Below are positions 23,178 through 34,750 of a stretch of DNA of 64,000 nt, piece after piece. The notes under the pieces were generated by a model. The model ran no database searches. It was not told where the DNA came from and saw nothing but the letters and a program-made list of their open reading frames with translations. How positions within the stretch are numbered: the first letter of the stretch is position 1; the number at the start of each line of letters is the position of its first letter. The stretch lies in assembly GCA_029948255.1 (NCBI GenBank), contig JALIZF010001847.1, positions 916,540 through 980,539 on the forward strand. Reading direction: 5' to 3'. Made by a program: the position numbers and the translations under genes. Origin of the DNA: Telmatactis stephensoni. Lineage: Eukaryota > Cnidaria > Anthozoa > Actiniaria > Isophelliidae.

Positions 23178-24064
23178 TCAAAGATGCTTTCTTGTCCCGT
23201 AGTTGGATATTGCAGGGCTTTTTGCTGGTAAATGGTCCAAGTCAGTTCTATACATCTTCCTTTGTTCCTACAATGTGGAAGAAACAAGTAATATTTTATA
23301 CAATTGGTGTTTGTATTATAGAAGCCTCCTCTGCAGGTGTCGTTTTCTGGCTCTCTAGCTCTCTCTCTCCCTCTCTCCTGGCTCTACTCCTTTTTTATTG
23401 TAAAGCAAAACCCTGCTAGTTACCGTGATACAACTGAAATGTTGCGTAGCTACAAAAACTGGCATTAGTCACAAACTCACACGCTAACGTTTTCGTTAGC
23501 GTGTGAGTTTGTGACTAATGACAGTTTTTCGTAAAGCACAAGTAATAAAGCACACAGACAGAAACAGAAAGGAGCTCAAAAACGACCAGCAAAGAAAAGA
23601 AGAAAATGCAAAGAAGAGTGCTAGCATTCCGGCATTATTTGAAGGGGTAACTATGGAGGGAATCTAAGAATGGTCGGTTTACTGATATGGTAAGCCATTA
23701 TTTCAAGATGGTGGACAAATCGCTACAATATCTGTAAGTTTTCTTTCAAATTTTCGACAGTTTAAAATAGAAATCAGTGACCCTCCTTTTTGCTGTTATA
23801 AAAATTGACGCAACGATATTTCGGCAATGTTGATTCATTCGGTTGTTATCGACAATTCCTAACAATTAAATGCCTTACTGATTTTATCCATCGAACTAAA
23901 CACTCGTTAATTCCTACCTTTTCTGTTAACCAATAAAAATGCTGTCGTGCACGATATTTGGCCCGTCTTCTGACGGAAATGGCGTTCCTGAATCCGTAGC
24001 CTAAGTCCATAGCAGTGGACATCAAGACAATCATTAGTAGACAAGCGGACAATTGAAATTTCAT
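23178..24064 (-). CDS. C4: secreted arginine-rich small peptide, two exons
   Basis: Exon 1 is 23918-24064, identical in protein to C1 and C2. Exon 2 is 23178-23267, with a 650-bp phase-0 intron. Predicted 78 residues with one exon 2 change from C1 (NNGT to NYGT, which removes the glycosylation sequon). Intron hairpin at about 23453-23530; the (CT)n tract has nearly decayed. The BEL insertion lies just downstream and has removed the AATAAA used by the other copies, so the 3' end of this transcript must differ. This copy is head to head with C5 across 5.5 kb. Confidence 0.72.
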
Positions 24065-24164
24065 GACGATTGAACGGTACGTTTTCAGCGTCGTGTCGAT
24101 TTGAACTATTTGAAGTTATCAGTTGTGTCTTGTAAGACTGAATGAAACTCAGTATTCGGCATCG

Positions 24165-24172
24165 TATTTATA
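24165..24172 (-). promoter_or_regulatory. TATA box of C4
   Basis: TATAAATA on the minus strand about 100 bp upstream of the C4 start. Confidence 0.7.
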
Positions 24173-24828
24173 GAGAAGTTTTCGTATAGACGGCGCTCAG
24201 TGTGCTGTCAAAGTAAGTGTTTTGTTTGTCAATACTGTGAGTAGAATCGTTAGCAATAAACATCATGCATTAACAACAAGAACTCTTTATACATAAGATG
24301 GTCTCAATGGGGTTAACCCTTGGCCGTAAAAAGCTTAAACTTTAGCAGTTAATTTAGGCGTAAAAAATAGGAAAAACAATTACCGTTAGCCGTAACAAAA
24401 ATTAGTCGTAAACTGACATCTATCTTGCAACGATTTCGCATTTTTAAAGAATTAAGAACAGTTGATAATGCTATTTGTTGACCGTAACAAAACCGTAACC
24501 GTAAAAAGCCTAAATATTAACCCTTAACCGTAGAAGCCAGCATCATTGCCACCACCCCACTGAGACCCTCACTGATAACCTTTCTCGTTTTAGGATTGCA
24601 ATTCAATGGCTATCAACACTTGTCGTGTCTTAATGGTCTTATTAGTATTTATCATTAGGCTTTCTAACACAACAAGTATTTGTAAAAGCCTGAGGAGCGC
24701 GATTAACACGCCATGCAAAACGAATGTCCATTTGTAAATTTTCAAAACAAGCAAAAATGCACATAAAATCAAGAAGATCTAGCAAAAAGCATTTTGAGAT
24801 AAAGATGTTGCTCTATTCACTAATCCTA

Positions 24829-25835
24829 CAACATTTGATCATTAGTGAAATCTTAATCAGGAGTGGTTTTCATATACAGAAACCCGCACTATACTTCTGT
24901 TGGCCCCTTTCAGCTAGACAAGACTAATTAATCCAAAAACCAAAAACCGGGAGCTAAAAAAATATAAAGAAATGCCATAATGGACGAGAAAACGAAATTC
25001 TAGTCTAGAAAATTTTAAAATTTGCTTAACTTTACCATTACAAATTCGTGCTCGTGCCTGCGTCAGTTGATTTTGAGCACAGCGAATCCAAGCACTACTA
25101 TACTTTTGAGTAAAACAACGAGCCTTCAAGCGGCTCCTCATACAAAAATTCATTTTCGTTCACACAAAATCACTCCGAATGGAGCTCCAAACTGCTACAG
25201 CACACGAGCTGTGGCACTGAAACTCCCTCATTGTATTCCTAATTCATCATTTTCATGAATCAACGCATGATTTCTTGGAACAAATAAGTAGTATAGCAAA
25301 CAACATTTTAATGGTTACAACTTTAGTTTTATTGACCGTTTTTTCCCTTTATAAATCAACACGTTACTGAAAAGTAGTGGTTGGATTCTCTGTGATGAGT
25401 CGAGGAATGATATTATTCCTGAAATGAATTTATTGACAATCATCATGATCTGCATGAGTTCTTTGTCGTCAGTTCTTCAAATCAACAAAACATTAATCTA
25501 CCTACTGTCTCCTTATTATGATGAGCTCTCAGTGAAACCTCTGCTTGTGATTTGCCGTGGTAAGTGCTAGTTTATAAGAGTACCCCAGCACGCACGTGTG
25601 AAGGCACATTTTCAGCTGCTTACCAGAAGCTAGAACTCTTGTCAACTGACAAACTATCATCAGAACATTTAACTATAGTTAACTCACCTTTAACAATGGC
25701 TACCATGTTAAAAATATTTGTTAAAGGTAACTTAAGATAACCACAGCAAAATTTTCGAATGTGGCTACAGTTATTGTCTTTTAATAATGAAAGAAGAAAA
25801 AATAAGATCCAACAATTAAGTGTTTTTTGTACTTT
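24829..25835 (-). repeat. Partial array unit U5 at the palindrome centre
   Basis: Matches the first kilobase of the other left-arm units, from ACTAATCCTAC to AATTAAGTGTTTT, and then stops just before where the minisatellite should begin. It holds no gene exon. Confidence 0.85.
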
Positions 25836-26269
25836 AACCCTTTGGTTATAAAAAAATTTTTAGTCACAGATGACAATTTGTTCGCGAGTCTGTTTTTCAC
25901 TGATTGAGTTATTCAGACCAAATTAAAATCGAAAACAAAATTACTGGTTTTACCTTCTCAATGTAGTTTTGACTTTGAATGACTACTTGTCTTGAATATA
26001 TTGTTAGCTTTTCTTTTATCTGCACAGGCTTGAAAGCTATGTTTTCACTTTTCGAAGTGGTTGAGTGTATGGATTCAACCTCGCGGTTGTTTTTCATCAA
26101 ATTTTCAGAAATTTCTTAGCTTATATTATTAACAAATAATAGCATGTTTTGTACGTAATATTTGGCATAAATACCACTCGTGATATTTCAAAATTGTCCC
26201 AAATTGCACTCGCCTACGGCTCGTGAAATTTTGTTTAACAATTTAAGTTAATGTTAAGCACTATATTTA

Positions 26270-26492
26270 ACGTCGGTAGTTCCTTCAGCTGAACACTGGT
26301 CTCCCAGGAAGCCGACGGTGCGCTCTTTACCCCCTCTTTCCATCGGTGCTCCGTTTTAAGGGTATTTAAAGCTAATTAAAGCTACACGGAATGGAAAGAA
26401 GTCGAAACAAGGATGTGAGATCTGGGGATCGAACTAGGGACCTCTCGCACCGAAGGCCGCGCACTAACCAACTGTGCCATCCTTGCTCAATC
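26270..26492 (-). mobile_element. tRNA-derived SINE
   Basis: On the minus strand the head contains TGGCACAGTTGG (A box, 26468-26479) and AGTTCGATCC (B box, about 26426-26435), as in a tRNA-derived pol III promoter, followed by a non-tRNA body. There is no full cloverleaf with mature ends, so this is a SINE and not a tRNA gene. Confidence 0.7.
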
Positions 26493-26777
26493 GTGGTATT
26501 TATGCCAAATATCACTACAAACCATGCTATTACCTATACAAATGTTCACCAGTATTTCATGACTTTCATAAAAAAACATCAAATAATAACCATATTATCC
26601 TATAATTATTACACATTTTAGCCAAGAATTGAATTACGCTTTACTAAAGAGTTCATGACGCCAACATTTTTATTGGAGAAATCATCTGTCAAACATTTTC
26701 GTGCATGCGTTTGGTTTTTTCCCCAACCCATCTTAGCGAAGCCGTTATATTTTCGCTTTGCTTGACTTTGCTTGTTT

Positions 26778-26798
26778 CCCCCCCCCCCCCCCCCCCCC
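26778..26798. repeat. Poly(C) run
   Basis: About 21 consecutive C; assembly length is unreliable for such runs. Confidence 0.9.
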
Positions 26799-27109
26799 TC
26801 AAAAATCAGTCAGTGGAGTTTCTGTAAGAATTTAGAGTATTTGGTTCGTATCCAGATCCATCAGATTTGCGAATTTCCAATAGAAAATATTTGACAAGAA
26901 TAGTTCAAGCGTTCTGGTTGTAGTCCTTCAGTTGGACTCTCTTTCAGTACGGAGCTTGTGAAATAAAGTCCAAAAACTTCTTAATGTCTACCTCAGTTTT
27001 CTTTTGTGTTCTTGGGTTCTTTTGTGCATCTATATAAATGCATCAATATTTTCTTCTGGGAGAGAGAAGAAATCGCATTTGAAGTAGTTGAACTCAACGA
27101 TGCAAATGC

Positions 27110-28735
27110 GCTAGCGGTTTCCTGGGTTCTCGAGGGTGACCTAGCATTTACATAATTACCCGTTTAGTAGAAGTATGAACAGGAACAGGAGACGATGTTG
27201 CTATTAGAGTTAGAGACAAAAAAGGACGTTCTCCACAATTTTAAACGGCCACCGATCAGCTAAACAATTTACATGGCCATATATGGTCATAAAACAGAGG
27301 GCACAGATAGTCCTGCAATTATAAGAACGGACTCAGATCGTCCCAACAATTTTTTCATGAACAGATGGTGCCATGGTCAAAGAAAACATTTAAACCGGTA
27401 TAGATGATCCCAACAAACTTTTACACGGGTACAGATGGTCCTAACAATTAACCTTTTACAAGGACACAGAAGGTTCCAACAACCTTTTGCATGGACACAG
27501 ATGGTCTCATCAACCTTTTACACGGGCACAGATGGTCTCAACAAACTTTTACACGGGCACAGATGGTCTCAACAAACTTTTACACGGGCACAGATGGTCT
27601 CAACAAACTTTTACACGGGCACAGAAGGTACGTCTCAACAAACTTTTGCACGGACGCAGAAAGTCCCAACAACCTTTTACACGGGCACAGATGGTCTCAA
27701 CAAACTTTTACACGGGCACAGATGGTCCCAACAAACTTTTACACAGGCTCAGATGTTCCCAACAAACTTTTACACGGGCACAGATGGTTCCAACGACCTT
27801 TTACACGGGCACAGATAGTCTCAACAAACTTTTACACGGGCACAGATGGTCCCAACAACCTTTTACACGGGCACAGATGGTCCCAAAAACCTTTTACACG
27901 GGCACAGATTGTCACAACAGACTTTACACGGGCAAATACAGTACCATTGGTCAAAGGTCACATGTACAGCAGAAATTTTCACAGGATTTCAAAAGTTTGA
28001 AAATATATAATTGAGGGGAGGGTCGTTCTAGGTATCGAAAATACAATTGTATTTTTTCAAACAACCTTGGCAGACAGCAAAGCTATTTTGACAAACTTTC
28101 ACTTCACGTGTCGCTTTGCCTGATCATTTATCATCTTTTCAGCAAAAAAAAGGAAAAACAAACTCTTCATAACCATCAAAAACCCGTTTCCCTTTCATTT
28201 TATAACTTTTTGACTTGTTTCCATGATTAAAACACTTCCTTTTAGCGGGAGAAAGCTTCCCCATCTGGCCGCCATTTTCTCTTAGCCTTTTTGGCAAAGA
28301 AAGAAAGCAGTTGCCATGGAAACTGTAATTTTCACATGTGAAATTACAAAATTAAGCTGAAATACCAGTGCTCTGAGCCAATCAAATTGCACAAATTTCT
28401 TAGGTTATATTATTACACTCGAAATTTATGTTATTTTGTATACAACTCGCCTAAAGAATAACATAAATTTCTCGCGAAATATTCACCCGTATTCCATAGA
28501 AAACCATCAAATAACCGCTAAATATTTGCAAACTTTGCAAATTTCTCCATATTATATAGAGAGAGACTAGAATTTCATTTTCTCGTCTAAAATGGCATTC
28601 CTTGGTTTTTCTTGCTCCTTTGGATTAATAAGCGTTGTCTGGCTCTAGGACCTACTGAAATTGCGAGTTTTTGTACATGAAATCACTCCTGATTAAGATT
28701 TAATTCACTAGTGATTTAATTCCGTAGGATTAGTG
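27110..28735 (+). repeat. Partial array unit R0 (right arm, inverted)
   Basis: Reverse complement of the left-arm unit from the CTCGAGGGTGACCTAG segment through the minisatellite to the GGATTAGTGATTAG junction. The stretch 28085-28560, where the left arm has its regulatory-looking spacer, is replaced by unrelated AT-rich sequence with no recognisable gene. No peptide exon lies in this part. Confidence 0.85.
27296..27945 (+). repeat. 31-bp minisatellite, longest tract
   Basis: About 20 tandem copies of a 31-bp unit reading ACGGGCACAGATGGTCTCAA then CAAACTTTTAC on the plus strand. All three plus-strand frames stay open through most of it (reading frames of 127-175 codons), giving a 31-residue periodic translation. 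I treat this as a by-product of a stop-free unit. Confidence 0.92.
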
Positions 28736-29410
28736 ATTAGAGCAACAACTATAACTCATAGTGCTGTTTGTCGTTTGATTTTCTGTGCAATTTTGTTTGA
28801 AGTTTTGAAAATTTACGCGTGCGTAGTCGCTCTGCATGGCGTGTTAATTGCTGCTCTTCAGGCTTTTACAAATACTTATTATATTGGAAAGCCTAGTGAT
28901 AAACACCATTAAGACCATTAAGACACGACAAGTGTTGATAGCCATTGAATTGCAATCCTAAAACGAGAAAGGTTATGTGAGGGTACCCTCAATGGGGTGG
29001 TGGTAATGATGCTGGCTTCTATGGTTACGGTTAATAGAAAACATAATCATGAATTTTCATTGTTTTTGAAGATTGGACATTAATTTCTTTGATAAAACAC
29101 GCATGCTCTATTTTTCGTTAACAGCCCACAAAATTAGGCTCATAAAAGTTTTGCAACGTGTTCTTGGTTCTTTAAAAAAAGAGAAATCGTTCAAGAAAAA
29201 TGTTTTACGACTAACGTTTTTCCGGCTAACGATTTTGATCAATGAAACAATTAAAATTAAACAATCAAAACTGATTGTTATTTTTTCTAATTTTACGTCT
29301 AAGGACTATAATTTTTGGCCTTTCACGACTAACGGTTAACCCCATTGAGCAACCATCTTATGTATAAAGAGTTCTTGCTGTTATTGCATAATGTTAATTG
29401 TCAACGATTC

Positions 29411-29418
29411 TACGTCAC
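29411..29418 (+). promoter_or_regulatory. CRE-like site upstream of C5
   Basis: TACGTCAC about 70 bp upstream of the TATA box. It is conserved at 37500-37507 (C6) and 43064-43071 (C7). All left-arm copies carry TACTCAC instead, lacking one G. Factor binding is inference. Confidence 0.4.
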
Positions 29419-29478
29419 AGTATTGACAAACAAAGCACTTACGGTGACAGCACAGCGCCGTCCGTACGAAAACTTCTC

Positions 29479-29486
29479 TATAAATA
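29479..29486 (+). promoter_or_regulatory. TATA box of C5
   Basis: TATAAATA about 100 bp upstream of the C5 ATG, followed by the initiator-like TTCAGTC. Confidence 0.7.
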
Positions 29487-29582
29487 CGATGCCGAATAGT
29501 TTCATTCAGTCTTAGAAGACACAACTGATAACTTCAAATAGGTCAAATCGACACGATGCTGAGAACGGACCGCTCAATCGTC

Positions 29583-30484
29583 ATGAAATGTCAATTGTCC
29601 GCTTGTCTAGTAATGATTGTGTTGATGTGCACTGCTATGGACTTAGGCTACGGATTCAGGAACGCCATTTCCGTTAGAAGACGGGTCAAATATCGTGCAC
29701 GGCAGCATTTTCATTGGTTAACAGAAAAGGTAAGAATTAATGAGTGTTTAATTCGATGGGTAAAATCAGTAAGGCATTTAATTTATAAGGATTGAAGATA
29801 ACAATAACCGAGTGAATCAACACTGCGGAATATTTCCAATTTTGATAGCAAAAAGGATGGTCACTGCTTTTTATTCTACTGCAGGAGGGAGGAGATGTCT
29901 ATTGTTTTAGTCTTTGAATTCATCATAAAATTTCTTGTTAAAATTCTATATGCGGCATGTTTGGGCATATCATACTTATTTGGAAGTTAATTGCCTGGTT
30001 CATAAATGTTTGTTAATTTTCGTGCCATTTAGAGCCAAAACTATCAAAAATTTGAATGAAAACTTGCAGATATTGTAGCGAAGAAACATCACATTTGTCC
30101 ATCATCTTGAAAATGGCTTACCATGTCAAACCCATGTACCCTTCTTTCCTCATCCATAGCTACCCTTTCTAATAAATCCGGAATGCTAGCACTCTTTAAG
30201 TTTTCTTCTTTTCTTTGCTGATCTTTTTTAAGTTACTTTCTGCTTCTGTCAGTATGCTTTACTTGGTCCTTTTGGTAGCATTTGAGATTGTGACTAATGC
30301 CTTTTTTCGTAGCTATACGCCACATTTTCTTGTATCACGGTAGCTAGCAGGGTTTTGCTTTACAATAAATTAAGGGAGTAGAGCCAGGAGAGAGAGAGGA
30401 AGAGAGAGAGACAGAGAGAGAGACAGAGAGAGAGACAGAGAGACAGAGAGACAGAGAGACAGAGAGACAGAGAGACAGAGAGAC

Positions 30485-30572
<88 letters not shown>

Positions 30573-33500
30573 GTGGAGTGGAGTGGAGTGGAGTGGAGTG
30601 GAGTGGAGTGGAGTGGAGTGGAGTGGAACTTCATTTACCCTCGGTATTCCTATCAACTTTACAATTGTTTTTCATGGAAGCCGAGCTTCTGATTGAATTC
30701 AGTTAAAAGTAATTACACGGTATGTTTGATAAAAATTAATTAAATGGCTTGACAGATGAGAGCTCTCTCTTAAAAGACGACAAACTTTCAGCCTCTTTTA
30801 TGTGGTCTGGAAGTTGGTTCCACAATTTAGCACCATCATAGATAAAAGCTTTTTTCAAGTTTTCGGTTCGAGGTCTGCCAAGAACCAGTTGATTATCATG
30901 ATCACGAAGATTGCATGCATTATCCTTTTTTGTGAATAGATTTTGTAAACTAACAGGTGCATGATTATGTTGAGTCTTATACATCATGATGGCTTTGTGT
31001 CTAAAGCGCCTTTCCCCAAGTGTTTCCCATTTAAGAGTATTAAGGATGTCGCAGGATCTGACGTCATAACCTTGTTGAGTCACAATACGTGCTGCTCGAT
31101 TTTGTAACTTTTGGAGTCTTTCAGCCAAGGCGCTAGGCAAATTATCCCACACAATATCACAGTAATCAAACCAGGGTAAAATCAAACCATTGTATACCGT
31201 GATAGCTGTGTCTTGCGAGATAAAGTTTCTTATTTGCCTAAGTCCACCAATAGCTGAAGAGACCTTTTTGCAGACATATTCAACATGAACAGACCAACTA
31301 AGTCTTTCGTCGAGTTTGACTCCTAGGGCCTTACTAGAAGTAACTCTGTCTATTGGTTGGCTATTTATATTGACATTAAAATTTAATTTGCTTATTTTCT
31401 TTAGGTTGTCATCAGATCCAACAAACATTTGTTCAGTTTTAGTTACATTTAACTTAATTTGTTGGCTACTAGCCACTTCCTAATATTCGATAAGTCTAGA
31501 TTTAATTGTTGGGCAATCCCACCGAGGGACGATCCAACTGTAGTAAGGCTTGTGTCATCGGCATACATTCTGGGTGTAGAGTTTTGGACACAATTTGGTA
31601 AATCATTGATATAAATCAAAAATAATAAGGGACCAAGAATTGATCCCTGAGGAACGCCACACCCTAGGAATTTTGCCGATGACAGCGTGTTATTAACATA
31701 ACATTTCTGTTGACGATCGGTAAGATACGATTTAAACCATTGAATTGACTTATCATTTATGCCGAAAAAAGACAATTTGTCAAGTAGTGTGTCGTGGTTA
31801 ACCGTATCGAAAGCCTTTGAAAAATCTAGAAAGGTTACAGAGTTCAATAAGCCACGGTCCATATTGGATAACCAATCATTAGTTGCTTCCAACAGGGCAG
31901 TAGCTGTTGAGTGAAATGGTCTAAATCCTGATTGAAAATTTGATAATAAATCATGGTTATTCAAATACGTATATAATTGATTATAAATGATCCTTTCAAA
32001 TATCTTTGCAACAGAAGGCAAGACTGAGATAGGGCGATAGTTATTTAAGTTGTCTTTTTTATCTGCCTTATAGATTGGAGTAACTTTTGCAAGTTTTAAT
32101 TCTGAAGGAAAGATAGCAGTTTCAATAGATTTATTGAAAATAATGGCAAGAGACTTACTAATGATCGGTGCAGCTTCTTTCAATAGCTGGCACGATATAT
32201 TATCAAGGCCCGTTGCTTTATTTGAAGATATTGATTTGATCGTATCTAAGATTTCATCAGGGGTAGTTCTCTGTAGAGTGAAAGTTGACTTTGCTTTATC
32301 AATATAATTGCTGAAGCTAACAGGTCCTTGAGGAATTTTAGAAGCAAGTTGAGGCCCAATTTCTACAAAATGATTGTTAAAAGCTTCAGAAATGTCTTTA
32401 GCTTCAGTAATTACACTACCAAACTCTGTTTTGATGGAGGGAATATTAGTACTTCTATTTTTACTTCTCGAGGATACTTCATTAATTACTTTCCAAATTT
32501 CTTTCGAATTTTTGGAATTATTGTTGATGTGATTTTTATAATACAAGGCTTTGGCGTTTCTAATTTCTCTATTCATTTTGTTTTTGATCGATTTGTAATT
32601 CTCCCAGTCTTTGTCCTTATTTGTTTGAACAGCCAAAGCCTTTAGATAATCTCGATGGCTCATGTGTTTCCTAATTTCAGAAGTGAGCCAGGGAGATCTT
32701 TTATGCTTTACGCGTTTTGTCTTCAGTGGAGCATAGTGATCTGCAATACCTAAAAACATGCCTTTCCAGGTTTTCCACATCTGATTTGGATCGCTCATAT
32801 CTTTAAGTACGTCCCATTCAAGAGAACTGAGATCATCCCGGAACTTACCAGCATCAAACTTTTTGAAACATCTCGATGTGATAATTCTTTGTTTTGCCTT
32901 GGATGGAATAGCAATTTTACGTGTTGCATAGATTAAGCTATGATCACTAATGCCAATGTGGCGCACCCCACTGTTAACAATACGGTTTGGAGCATTAGTG
33001 TAGAACAAATCAATCAATGTTTTGCTTTGATTTGTTATTCTGGTCGCCTCTGTAATCAACTGCGTAAACTGATAAAGCTCACTGGCCGATTTTAATAAAC
33101 GTGTTGCATAACTGTCAGTATTATTTGAAATTAAGTTACAGTTAAAGTCACCAAGGATATAAACTTCTTTCTTTTCATTATCGAGCTTTTTCAAGATTAA
33201 CTCATATACATTGAAAAAATTATCCACGTTAGAATTTGGAGGTCTATAACACGCTAGCACAGTGAAAGCCTTACAGTTGGGTTTATTTATTTCAATACAA
33301 AGTGCCTCAATTTCATTATTAATTAAATCGCATCTATTAATATGATTAATACCTTGGCGCAAATAAACACAAACACCACCATCATGCCTATTTCTATCAT
33401 TTCTCAACAAGTCGTAACCCTCCAGACTCACTAAAGATGACTGAATAGTTAGTTTCATCAAGTCGAGTTTCGTTGATTGCTAGAAGATCAAGATTTTGGC

Positions 33501-34344
33501 TTTGGACCCAAATTCTTAATTCATCAATATGAGCTAGAAGACTTGTTATATTTAAAGATGCCATTTTAAAGCCTCTAGCTTTAGGAATGCTGTTTGAGTT
33601 TAAATTATCATCTACGTTATTCTTTAGATTGAGAGCATCATCTGCCTTACCTGAAAATCAGAGATTAGATTTGAAATAACTGATGAAGTCTCTAGCCAGG
33701 GCAGAGAGTCCAGATTTGTTTAAGTGAAGTCCTTTTGAATTTAGACCAGCTTCTGTTACTGTATGAGAGATAATATCCCAATCTCGGCTGCGGCAAAAAG
33801 CTCTCAGGGATTTGTTGACACTTTTCCTAGCTGACTCCAACGTTGTTGAATCTGCTCTTTGGATAAGTTCAGATATGGCAATTTTACATTCAGGTAATTC
33901 ATCGGCAACATACTGACAAACATCGATGATCTTTTCTGCGATATCATTTGCTTTATCCGTCTGAAGATTATTAGTACCACAGTGAATAATAAGGTTGTTC
34001 GGCTTTCGACGAACTATTGGTTTTATGTGGTCGCGCATGTCGTCGACAGTTGCACCGGAGAAAGAATTGATGATAACCCGATTCTCTTTGTTACCCATTT
34101 TCCAGCCTTGCAGCTCAGATATTATCGAATCTCGAGCGATTACAGTCGTCGCCTTTGAATTGACTTGTGCGGGTATCGGCATATCTTCTTTGTTCTCTTC
34201 TTCTTTTTTAGAGTTACTTTTTTTCTTGCCATTTCTAGCCTAGCCTAGAGAGAGAGAGAGACAGAGAGAGACAGAGAGAGACAGAGAGAGACAGAGAGAG
34301 ACAGAGAGAGACAGAGAGAGACAGAGAGAGACAGAGAGAGAGAC

Positions 34345-34415
<71 letters not shown>

Positions 34416-34508
34416 ATGAATGCACCTTTATTTCAATACGATAATTTCAAAAGTTAAAAACTTCTTTACATGAAAGTCGTATGGTAAAAATGTATAAAAT
34501 TCTTAATT

Positions 34509-34539
<31 letters not shown>

Positions 34540-34701
34540 CTTTATTTAAAAACGGTAATTACATTCAACTATAAAAATTGGTTTTCAAGTAAGCCGTTTA
34601 TGTTATACTACGTAATATATAAAAAGGTGGAAAAGGTTAATAGTATATATCAATTATGTATAAGAATATATAAATAGTGATTTGTTGCTTTAATGAAAAT
34701 T

Positions 34702-34750
<49 letters not shown>

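Larger units (their letters stand above)
13707..24828 (-). repeat. Array unit U4 (carries C4 and the BEL insertion)
   Basis: About 11.1 kb, of which about 6.7 kb is the BEL/Pao element at 16252-22943. Without it the unit would be about 4.4 kb. Sequence just left of the insertion (about 15300-16250) matches U2 more closely than U1 or U3. Confidence 0.9.
25836..27109. other. Unique spacer between the two arms
   Basis: About 1.27 kb not homologous to the unit. It contains an inverted-repeat pair (26136-26178 and 26493-26533), a tRNA-derived SINE between them, and a poly(C) run at 26778-26798. I see no coding region; the ORF at 26391-26621 is the antisense of the SINE. Confidence 0.7.
30627..34236 (-). 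mobile_element. CR1/L2-like LINE inserted in the C5 intron
   Basis: Non-LTR retrotransposon on the strand opposite to C5, with SGNH-esterase-like, endonuclease and reverse transcriptase parts. Both sides are GA/CT microsatellite, so insertion into the intronic (CT)n tract is likely. The 5' side ends in microsatellite close to the esterase domain, so the element is probably 5' truncated. No poly(A) tail is seen, which fits CR1/L2 rather than L1. Confidence 0.85.

Noticed and set aside
27435..28014. 127-175-codon ORFs over the minisatellite
   Set aside because: Produced by a stop-free 31-bp tandem unit in all three frames; no start context, splice or homology support.
30344..30656. Ser/Leu-rich ORFs over (GA)n and (CT)n tracts (also at 3105, 7323, 11776, 34240)
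   Set aside because: Low-complexity translation of microsatellites.
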